Shown one piece after another: positions 47,086-54,438 of a stretch of 64,000 nucleotides of DNA. Each line of letters starts with the position of its first letter. Positions within the stretch are counted from its first letter, which is position 1. Made by a program: the position numbers and the translations under genes. The stretch comes from Methylococcus mesophilus (GTDB lineage: Bacteria; Pseudomonadota; Gammaproteobacteria; Methylococcales; Methylococcaceae). The DNA lies in NCBI RefSeq assembly GCF_026247885.1, contig NZ_CP110921.1, positions 1,426,001-1,490,000 of the forward strand. The letters are read 5' to 3'. The notes beneath the pieces are model-generated. The model worked only from the letters and a program-made list of their open reading frames with translations. It was not told where the DNA came from and searched no databases.

Positions 47086-49740
47086 ATGTCCAAAGGAAAA
47101 AAGACCGTTACGCAGGAAACCCGGACGAGCTTTCTCATCCGGCTGATGCACGGATGGGAATCCAGGGTGCTGACCCATCCCTGGCTGGTCCTGTTCTTCG
47201 CGTTTGCCGCCTGCGGCCTGACGCTGCAATACACGATGAAGAACCTGACCGTGAACACCAACACGGCGGACACCATCTCGACGGAACTCCCGTTCCAGAA
47301 AAACAGGATCAGGTTCGAAACCGAATTCCCCCAGGACGTCTCCACCATCGTGCTGCTGGTCGAAGGCAAGACGCCCGAACAGGCTTCCGATGCCGTCGAC
47401 GCGCTGCAGCAGAAGCTGGCCGGGCAAATGGCGACGATCGAGTCGGTCTATGTACCCGATGGCGGCGACTTCTTCGCCCGCAACGGACTCTTGTATCTGA
47501 GCCTGAAGGACCTGGAAAAGGTCAGCCAGGATCTGTCCGCCGCCCAGCCATTCTTCGGACGGCTGGCCGAAGACAACAGTCTCGACGGCTTCTTCGGCAT
47601 CTACGCCCAGGCGCTGGATGCCAAGGAATCTGACCTGCCCGTCGAACTGGGCGCCTTCACCCGCCGCCTCAACGAGGCGTTTCAAGCCGCGGTGGACAAC
47701 CGCCCCTACCGCCTGTCCTGGCAACAGTTGATCATGGGGCAGAAGGAAGGCCTCGGCATCACCAAGCGTTTCATCGTCATCCGGCCGAAACTCTTCTTCG
47801 AGGAACTGATGCCTGCGGCGAAGGCCATAGCCACCATCGACCAGGCCGTAGACGGTATTCGCGCCGATGCCCTGTCCGACGTCCAGGTGCGCAAGACCGG
47901 CGAAGTCGTCCTCGAATACGAGGAGATGCTGACGGTGCAGGAAAGCGTCACCATCGCCGGCGTGGCTTCCGCCGTGCTGGTCTGCCTCACGCTGTGGCTG
48001 GCCTACCGCTCGTTCAAGCTGATGCTCGCCACTTTCCTGACCCTGGGCATGGGTCTGGTGTTCTCCATGGGTTTCGCCACCCTGGCCATCGGCCAGCTCA
48101 ACCTGATCTCCATCTCCTTCACCGTTCTGTTCATCGGCATGGGGGACGCTTATTCGTCCCATTTCTGCCTGCGTTATCGGGAGCTCATCCTGCGGGGCAT
48201 GCCGCAGCGGGCCGCCTTGCGCGAAACCTTCGCGTCGACGGGATCGGCGCTGCTCCTGTGCACGCTGACCGCCGCCATCGGCCTCTACGCATTCATCCCG
48301 ACGGCCTATTCCGGCGTCGCGGAACTTGGCATCATCGCCGGCACCAGCATGTTCATCGCCCTGGCCACCACCTTTACGGTGCTGCCCGCGATCATGAACA
48401 TCCTGCCCTATAAGCCTTCCCGCCGTGCGGTCCAGCACAGGCCGCGCGCGCTGACCCGGGTACTGCTGTCCAACTGGCCGATGCGCTATGCCGGGCCGAT
48501 CCGGATACTGACCCTGATCCTGGGCATCGCTGCCGGCGCGCTGCTGAGCCGGATCGTGATCGACTTCAACCCCATCAACCTGCGCGACCCGGCCACCGAA
48601 TCTGTCGAGACTTTCAAGTACCTGCTGAAATCCCGCGACACCTCGCCGATGACCCTGGCTTCGCTCGCCTTGAACGAGGAGGATGCGCACACCCGGATTC
48701 ACCGGTTCGAGAAACTCTCCTCGGTAGACAGCGTGCGCAGCGTATTCGATTTCGTTCCCGACCGGCAGGACGAGAAGCTTGCCGCCATTGCGGATCTGGC
48801 GCTGGTGCTCGGACCTCAACTGCAGAATTTCCCGGCCGCCTCCGAGTCCAAGCCGAACCTGCCGACTCTGGAAAAACTGCATGCCGCGCTGCGCAAGCGC
48901 CTCGAAAAAGGCCACGATGCCGATGTCGCCGCGCTGGATGGCACCCTCGAAAAGCTCCTGGAAGAACTCCACACATCGCCCCCTCACGCTGTTCAACCCC
49001 GTCTCGACGCGCTCGAAAAAAGCGTTCTGGGCGGCTTGAGGAAAACCATCAGCCATCTGAATACCAGCCTGGAAGCCGAGCCGATCACTCTGGACTCCCT
49101 CCCCGCGGATATCCGCGAGCGCTGGATCGGCAAGGACGGGCTTTACCGCCTGCAGATATTTCCCAGACACGACCTGAATGATCTGGACAAGCTGCGGGAA
49201 TTCATCCAGCAGGCCCAGACGGTGGACCCCGACGTGACCGATCTGCCGGTGACCTACCTGGAATCGATGAACGCCGTCATCGTCGCTTTCGCACAGGCTT
49301 TCGGAACGGCGCTCGGTGCGATCACGCTTCTGCTGCTGCTGATACTGAGAAACCTCAAGGATACCCTGCTGGTCCTGTTGCCCCTGCTCCTCGCCTCTCT
49401 GTTTACCGCAGCCATGACGGTGCTCATCCAGGTACCCTTCAACTTCGCCAATATCATCGCCCTGCCGCTCCTGTTCGGCCTGGGCGTCGACAACGGCATC
49501 CACATGGCACACCGGCTGCATTACCTGAATTCCACCCGCGATGCCCTGCTGGACTCCAGCGAAGCCAAAGGCGTGTTCTACGGCGCCCTGACCACCGTAT
49601 TCAGCTTCGCGAGCCTCGCGTTCACCCCGCATCCGGGCATGTCGTCCATGGGCATCCTGCTCGCCATCGGCCTGATGCTGTCCCTGGTCTGCGCCCTGAT
49701 AGTGCTGCCGGCATTCGCCGCGCGCCGGGTCAAGGCCTGA
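47086..49740 (+). CDS. hpnN: RND-family hopanoid transporter HpnN
   Basis: An MMPL/RND-type inner-membrane protein of 884 residues, thought to move hopanoids towards the outer membrane. It has an N-terminal membrane segment (HPWLVLFFAFAACGLTLQY), a large periplasmic loop (NTNTADTISTELPFQKNRIR), then a membrane bundle with ISISFTVLFIGMGDAYSSHF. A second loop and a second bundle follow (NFANIIALPLLFGLGVDNGI, then FTPHPGMSSMGILLAIGLML). The ATG at 47086 is eight bases after the hpnG stop; weak AAGCA precedes it. It sits in the operon between hpnG and hpnO. Confidence 0.92.
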   Translation: MSKGKKTVTQETRTSFLIRLMHGWESRVLTHPWLVLFFAFAACGLTLQYTMKNLTVNTNTADTISTELPFQKNRIRFETEFPQDVSTIVLLVEGKTPEQASDAVDALQQKLAGQMATIESVYVPDGGDFFARNGLLYLSLKDLEKVSQDLSAAQPFFGRLAEDNSLDGFFGIYAQALDAKESDLPVELGAFTRRLNEAFQAAVDNRPYRLSWQQLIMGQKEGLGITKRFIVIRPKLFFEELMPAAKAIATIDQAVDGIRADALSDVQVRKTGEVVLEYEEMLTVQESVTIAGVASAVLVCLTLWLAYRSFKLMLATFLTLGMGLVFSMGFATLAIGQLNLISISFTVLFIGMGDAYSSHFCLRYRELILRGMPQRAALRETFASTGSALLLCTLTAAIGLYAFIPTAYSGVAELGIIAGTSMFIALATTFTVLPAIMNILPYKPSRRAVQHRPRALTRVLLSNWPMRYAGPIRILTLILGIAAGALLSRIVIDFNPINLRDPATESVETFKYLLKSRDTSPMTLASLALNEEDAHTRIHRFEKLSSVDSVRSVFDFVPDRQDEKLAAIADLALVLGPQLQNFPAASESKPNLPTLEKLHAALRKRLEKGHDADVAALDGTLEKLLEELHTSPPHAVQPRLDALEKSVLGGLRKTISHLNTSLEAEPITLDSLPADIRERWIGKDGLYRLQIFPRHDLNDLDKLREFIQQAQTVDPDVTDLPVTYLESMNAVIVAFAQAFGTALGAITLLLLLILRNLKDTLLVLLPLLLASLFTAAMTVLIQVPFNFANIIALPLLFGLGVDNGIHMAHRLHYLNSTRDALLDSSEAKGVFYGALTTVFSFASLAFTPHPGMSSMGILLAIGLMLSLVCALIVLPAFAARRVKA

Positions 49741-49793
49741 GGGGCTTGGTGTAGAATGCGGAATTTGACAATTTACCAAACCCGAGGTTGTTG

Positions 49794-51182
49794 ATGTCGA
49801 GTCGTATTGCCGACCTGCTGAAGAACCGCAGAGGCGAAAATTTCGATCTGCATGAGAAACATCTCAATACCCAGATGGTCCGGGTGTTGAAGACGATCGG
49901 CTACGACCGGGTGTACGTCCGGGCGCAAGGCCCTTACCTCTACGACGACCAGGATCGGGAATACCTTGACCTCCTCAGCGGCTTCGGCGTGTTCGCCCTG
50001 GGACGCAACCATCCCAAGGTGGTCGCCGCGCTGAAGGACGTGCTGGACGCCCAGCTTCCCGATCTGGTCCAGATGGACGTATCCCTCCTGAGCGGCCTGT
50101 TGTCGGAAAAGATCCTGCAGCGCTGCCCCGGCGACTTATCGCGGATGTTCTACTGCAACTCCGGCGCCGAAGCGGTGGAAGCGGCCATCAAGTTTGCCCG
50201 CTACACCACCAAGCGGGAAAAAATCGTGTATTGCGAACACGGCTTCCACGGCCTCACCCTGGGGGCGCTTTCGCTGAACGGCGAGCAGGTGTTCCGCGAC
50301 GGCTTCGGCCCGTTGCTGCCGGCCTGCACCGCTGTGCCGTTCAACGACCTCGGCGCCCTCGAGGCCGCCATCTGCCACAACGACGTGGCCGCCTTCATCG
50401 TCGAGCCGATCCAGGGCAAGGGCGTCAACCTGCCGGATGACGGCTATCTGGCCGAGGCCGCCCGCTTGTGCCGGAAGCACGGCACGCTATTCGTCGCAGA
50501 CGAGATCCAGACCGGCATCGGCCGCACCGGAAAATTCTGGGCCATCGAACATTGGGATGTGGAACCGGACATGATCCTGATGGCGAAGGCGCTGTCGGGC
50601 GGATTCATTCCGGTCGGCGCCGTCGCCATGAAAAAGCACATCATGGAGGCGGTGTTCAACCGGATGGACCGCGCCGTCGTCCACGGCTCGACCTTTTCCA
50701 AGAACAACATGGCGATGGCGGCCGGCATCGCCACCCTCGACGTCATCGACGAGGAAGGCCTGGTCGAAAATGCGGCGCGGATCGGCGAACAGATCACTTC
50801 CGGAATCCGGGCGATGGCCGACCGCTACGAATTGCTGCACACGGTGCGGGGCAAGGGCATGATGATCGCGGTCGAGTTCGGCGCCCCCCGCAGCTTTTCG
50901 CTCAAGGCCGCCTGGAGCCTGCTGGAAACCGCCAACAAGGGGCTGTTCAGCCAGATGATCACCATTCCGCTGTTCAAGAATCACCGCATCCTGAGCCAGG
51001 TGGCGGGGCACGGCATGAACGTGGTCAAGTTCCTGCCGCCGCTGGTGATCGGCCAGAAGGATGCCGACTGGGTACTCCAGGCCATGGATGCGGTCGTCGC
51101 CGATTGCCACAAGGTCCCCGGCGCCATCTGGGACCTGGGCAAGAACCTGACCAGCCACGCCCTGAAAGCCAAGGCCGGCTGA
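49794..51182 (+). CDS. hpnO: Aminotransferase HpnO (aminobacteriohopanetriol synthesis)
   Basis: A class-III PLP aminotransferase of 462 residues that would aminate the hopanoid side chain to give aminotriol-type hopanoids. Motifs are FYCNSGAEAVEAAIKFARY, CEHGFHGLTLGALSLNG, FVADEIQTGIGRTGKFWAIE, and the PLP lysine in MILMAKALSGGFIPVGAVAM. The ATG at 49794 is preceded by GAGG at six bases; two TTG codons precede it in frame. It is the last hopanoid gene of the operon, and CopC/CopD-like genes follow. Confidence 0.9.
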   Translation: MSSRIADLLKNRRGENFDLHEKHLNTQMVRVLKTIGYDRVYVRAQGPYLYDDQDREYLDLLSGFGVFALGRNHPKVVAALKDVLDAQLPDLVQMDVSLLSGLLSEKILQRCPGDLSRMFYCNSGAEAVEAAIKFARYTTKREKIVYCEHGFHGLTLGALSLNGEQVFRDGFGPLLPACTAVPFNDLGALEAAICHNDVAAFIVEPIQGKGVNLPDDGYLAEAARLCRKHGTLFVADEIQTGIGRTGKFWAIEHWDVEPDMILMAKALSGGFIPVGAVAMKKHIMEAVFNRMDRAVVHGSTFSKNNMAMAAGIATLDVIDEEGLVENAARIGEQITSGIRAMADRYELLHTVRGKGMMIAVEFGAPRSFSLKAAWSLLETANKGLFSQMITIPLFKNHRILSQVAGHGMNVVKFLPPLVIGQKDADWVLQAMDAVVADCHKVPGAIWDLGKNLTSHALKAKAG

Positions 51183-51209
51183 CCCTTCACCCCAACACGA
51201 CAGGTAGCC

Positions 51210-51590
51210 ATGTTCCCACGCGCCATCAATCAATCCGGACGGCTCATGCCGGCGATCGCCCTGTGCCTGCTCGCGCTCACTCCCAAGGCCTGGAGCCACG
51301 CCGTCGTCACCGAATCCTCGCTGACCAGCCACCCGGTGAAGCCCAACCATCCGACCAAGGTCGTGCTGTTTTTCAACTCCGGGGTCGAACTCGCCCTGTC
51401 GCGGGTCTTTCTGGTCAGCAAGGGCGACGTGTTCCACCCGGTCAACATCGCCAACGGCAAAAAGGCGGGCGAGATGCTGGTCGATATTCCCCCGCTGGAA
51501 CCCGGCGATTATGCGCTGAAATACAAGGTGTTCGCGGCGGACGGCCACTTCACCGAAAACGTGATCCGCTTCCGCGTCGACAACCCGTAG
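51210..51590 (+). CDS. CopC-domain periplasmic copper-binding protein
   Basis: A 126-residue exported protein. A signal peptide (LMPAIALCLLALTPKAWS) precedes the mature N-terminus HAVVTESS, whose His1 is the expected copper ligand of CopC. The fold signature continues with VVLFFNSGVELALSRVFLVS, PPLEPGDYALKYKVFAADGH (second His) and FTENVIRFRVDNP. The CopD-like membrane gene begins 18 bases after it. In methanotrophs such pairs are plausibly tied to copper supply for methane monooxygenase; that link is inference. Confidence 0.88.
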   Translation: MFPRAINQSGRLMPAIALCLLALTPKAWSHAVVTESSLTSHPVKPNHPTKVVLFFNSGVELALSRVFLVSKGDVFHPVNIANGKKAGEMLVDIPPLEPGDYALKYKVFAADGHFTENVIRFRVDNP

Positions 51591-51608
51591 TTCGAGGTCG
51601 TACAACCC

Positions 51609-53285
51609 ATGTTCATACAAGGCCTGGCCAATTTCATCGATGATTTCCTCGGCGGCTTGATGCTCATCAGCTATGCGCTGATCGTCGGCAGCCTGATCTG
51701 GGCGGCCTGGATTCTGCGGATTTGGGACAGATCCTCGGCCGGCGCCGGCGCGCCGGAACCGGTCGTCGCCATCTGTGTCCGCATACTGAAAGCCGGCGCG
51801 ATCACGCTGGCCGCCATGCAAGGCACCAAGCTGCTGATCAAGGGCCTGCTGCTCGCCGCTACACTCGGCGATTTCCCTCTCGGCGCCTACATGGGCACGG
51901 TGCAGTTCATCGCCGGCCTGCTTCGCTTCATCCTCTCGTGCGGGTTCATCTACCTGGCGGTGCAGCTCAGCGCCGCGCCGCGCAACCGCTCCGCCTGGAA
52001 CACCGCGGCCGTCCTGACCGTGCCGCTGGTGATCAGCGGCGCCTGGCTGGTCCACGGCGTCGGGCGTTTCGAGCACCGCGAACAGCTCATGGTCATGACG
52101 GTGATCCACCAGCTGGCCGCCGCGGTCTGGTTCGGCGGCGTCGCCCAGCTTCTGTTTCTGTGGCATACCCGGCGCTCGGAGCAGGCGGCGCACGAATTCT
52201 GGCCGCTGGCGATCACGCGTTTCGGCTGGCTGGGCGCAGCCTCCGTGCTGCTGCTCGTTTCCACCGGCCTGCCACTGGCCATCGAATACATCGGCTCGCT
52301 GGACGGTTTGTTCGGCACCGGTTACGGCGCTCTGGTGGCCACCAAGGTTGCGCTGATGGGCGGCGCGCTCTACTTCGCCTACCGCAACCGCAAGGCGGGG
52401 AAGGAATGGAAGCTGCGGGGCGCCTCGGCCGACCTGACCGGCAAAGTGCCCTACTTCATCGAAGCCGAGACCTTCGTACTGGTGGGCGTGCTGTTCGTCG
52501 CCGCGACGCTGTCTTCACAACCGCCGTCGGTGGACATCAAGGACACCACTGCGACGGTCTCGGAAGTGGCCTACATGTTCGCGCCGCGCCTGCCGAAGAT
52601 CAGCTCGCCGACGCACGAGCAGCTTCTGGCCGGGGAAGCGGGCCGGGTCGCCGTGGTGGACAAGGTACCGTCGGTCGCCGCCACCGAGTGGTCGGACTAC
52701 AACCACAACATCTCCGGCATTTTCCTCACCGGCATGTGCCTGGTGGCGATGCTGTCCTATACCGGGCGCTTCCGCTGGACCCGTTATTGGCCGGTGGGCT
52801 TCATCGGGCTGAGCATCTTCCTGTTCTTCCGCAGCGATGCGGAAACCTGGCCGCTCGGTCCCATCGGCTTTTGGGAGAGCACTTTCGGCAACGGCGAGGT
52901 ATTCCAGCACCGCATCGCCACGCTGCTGGCCTTCCTGCTCGGCGTGATGGAGCTACGCGCCCGCACCCGGCCCGATGCGGATCGGCTACGCTACATGTTT
53001 CCGGTGCTGAGCGCGTTCGGCGGCATCCTGCTGCTGACCCACTCGCACGCGGAGTTCGAGCTCAAGAGCGAATATCTGATCCAGTCGACGCACACCGCGA
53101 TGGGCCTACTGGCAGTCGTGGTCGCCAGCGGTCGCTGGCTGGAACTGAGGCTGGCAGCGGCGCCCGCGTCCTCTTCGAGGACCGTAGCCGGGTTCGACGA
53201 AGGCCACGTCGCCGGCTTCCTGTCCATCCTCGCCATGTTCGTGATCGGCAACTTCCTGATGTTCTATCGGGAACCGCTGTACTGA
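51609..53285 (+). CDS. CopD-like copper transport membrane protein
   Basis: An inner-membrane protein of 558 residues with about 13 hydrophobic segments. The CopD domain is recognised in GAWLVHGVGRFEHREQLMVM, HQLAAAVWFGGVAQLLFLWH and STGLPLAIEYIGSLDGLFGT, with conserved histidines for metal passage. A loop at about 300-370 (SSQPPSVDIKDTTATVSEVA) and a second membrane bundle follow, longer than minimal CopD. It is paired with the CopC gene, which suggests copper import or periplasmic copper handling. Confidence 0.85.
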   Translation: MFIQGLANFIDDFLGGLMLISYALIVGSLIWAAWILRIWDRSSAGAGAPEPVVAICVRILKAGAITLAAMQGTKLLIKGLLLAATLGDFPLGAYMGTVQFIAGLLRFILSCGFIYLAVQLSAAPRNRSAWNTAAVLTVPLVISGAWLVHGVGRFEHREQLMVMTVIHQLAAAVWFGGVAQLLFLWHTRRSEQAAHEFWPLAITRFGWLGAASVLLLVSTGLPLAIEYIGSLDGLFGTGYGALVATKVALMGGALYFAYRNRKAGKEWKLRGASADLTGKVPYFIEAETFVLVGVLFVAATLSSQPPSVDIKDTTATVSEVAYMFAPRLPKISSPTHEQLLAGEAGRVAVVDKVPSVAATEWSDYNHNISGIFLTGMCLVAMLSYTGRFRWTRYWPVGFIGLSIFLFFRSDAETWPLGPIGFWESTFGNGEVFQHRIATLLAFLLGVMELRARTRPDADRLRYMFPVLSAFGGILLLTHSHAEFELKSEYLIQSTHTAMGLLAVVVASGRWLELRLAAAPASSSRTVAGFDEGHVAGFLSILAMFVIGNFLMFYREPLY

Positions 53286-53321
53286 TCTAACGATCATGGC
53301 GACCAGCCGCCCAGGACGATG

Positions 53322-53347
53322 ACAAATCGGCAGGAAGGCCGATTTGC
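53322..53347. repeat. Hairpin repeat, copy 2 (CAAATCGGC / GCCGATTTG)
   Basis: The stem CAAATCGGC / GCCGATTTG with an AGGAAG loop matches the elements at 27193 and 53474, except for a paired base change at stem position seven. It lies 37 bases after the CopD-like gene. Confidence 0.55.
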
Positions 53348-53473
53348 GCGCTCTGCGCCGAAAGGGTGGGATACAGGGAGGTATCGCATGAGCGCCGCCG
53401 TCCGCTATGGTCGTTCTCCTCGTCTCCGGCACTTTCATACCGGGCTATCCTGCCCGGCACCCTTCGGGTCAAT

Positions 53474-53498
53474 GCAAATCTGCTCCCGGCAGATTTGT
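53474..53498. repeat. Hairpin repeat, copy 3 (inverted)
   Basis: On the minus strand it reads CAAATCTGC, CGGGA loop, GCAGATTTG. Its flanks (CCCGAAGGG, GGCAGGAT) match those of the copy at 27193. The region 53286-53555 between the CopD-like gene and the terminator holds no gene I can support, only these repeats. Confidence 0.65.
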
Positions 53499-53555
53499 CC
53501 CAGCGGGAGAAGGGAGTAAAGGTGCTGCGACTTTCACGTTAAGGATCGTCGCGAG

Positions 53556-53587
53556 CAAAAAAGGCATCCCGCGGGATGCCTTTTTTA
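53556..53587. terminator. Bidirectional intrinsic terminator
   Basis: GGCATCCCGCGGGATGCC (53563-53580) is a perfect nine-base-pair palindrome flanked by AAAAAA and TTTTTT. It ends the CopD-side transcript and the convergent MlaC/HpnM-like gene. Confidence 0.92.
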
Positions 53588-53610
53588 CCGTCCCCTGCTG
53601 TAAAGCAAGG

Positions 53611-54240
53611 TCAACTCTTGGAGTTGTTATCGTTGTTGGCGTAGTCCGTGATCTTTTGAGTCAGCTTGCTCATGAGCACATCGAAACCTTCGCGGTCGAT
53701 CACGCTGGTGTACTGGGCCTTTTTCAGTGCCAGATCGCTGATGCCGTCAACGACGATGTTGATGATCTCCCACTTCCCGTCGAACTGGTTGACCATATAG
53801 TCGAATTTCACGGGAGTTTCCTTCGGTGCCACCATTTTGTACCGCACCACCACTCGATCGGGTTTGGCCGCCTGATCCGAGTCGTACTGGAATTGTTCGC
53901 CGCCATAGCTGTTGAACTGGGCAGCATAGGTGGCGATGCTCAGTTCCGTGAGTTTCTTCACGAACTCCCTCTTCTGCTCGTCGCTCAACGTCTTCCAGTG
54001 GGACCCCAAGGCGATCTGCGCAACGGCTTCGAACTGGAACACCTCGCGCACGACGGGGTCCAGCTTCTTATACCGCCCTTGATAACCGAGTTGTTTTGCA
54101 TTTTTCATCACGTCGATGAGCGCGCCGTTCAATTTGTCCACCACCACACGCGCAGCTTCCGTGCCGGTATCGGCTGTCGCGACCCTTCCGGCCGACAGCA
54201 TCAAGGCCAGCGCCAGCCCGCCAAGAATTCGTAACAACAT
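53611..54240 (-). CDS. MlaC/Ttg2D-family periplasmic lipid carrier (HpnM-like)
   Basis: A 209-residue exported protein of the toluene-tolerance/MlaC family; the hopanoid-associated member is called HpnM. The signal peptide MLLRILGGLALALMLSAGR starts at 54240, preceded by GAGGA. The domain shows LGSHWKTLSDEQKREFVKKL, QFQYDSDQAAKPDRVVVRYK and KWEIINIVVDGISDLALKKA. Proximity to the hopanoid operon favours a lipid or hopanoid shuttle partner for HpnN, but the mlaFEDB genes are absent here, so the exact role is inference. Confidence 0.85.
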   Translation of the reverse strand: MLLRILGGLALALMLSAGRVATADTGTEAARVVVDKLNGALIDVMKNAKQLGYQGRYKKLDPVVREVFQFEAVAQIALGSHWKTLSDEQKREFVKKLTELSIATYAAQFNSYGGEQFQYDSDQAAKPDRVVVRYKMVAPKETPVKFDYMVNQFDGKWEIINIVVDGISDLALKKAQYTSVIDREGFDVLMSKLTQKITDYANNDNNSKS

Positions 54241-54438
54241 GTAATTCCTCACCATAGGCATATTTACAACAAAATATACCATAACACCCACAGTCCCCGA
54301 ATCAGTTTCGAACGCAATGAGGACCGCCAGCTCCCTTCGAAGGAGACATTACGTTCGACAACGGCCGAAAAGGCATAGGAGGCTGGGTGCACGGGGAAAG
54401 CGTACGACTTGCCTTCGCCGAAGCGGACGGGATGACGC

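Noticed and set aside
46258-49779. A 1173-codon open frame antisense to shc/hpnG/hpnN
   Set aside because: It is the antisense shadow of three confident genes in high-G+C DNA. Its composition (Gln, Gly, Arg, His-rich) is typical of such shadows.
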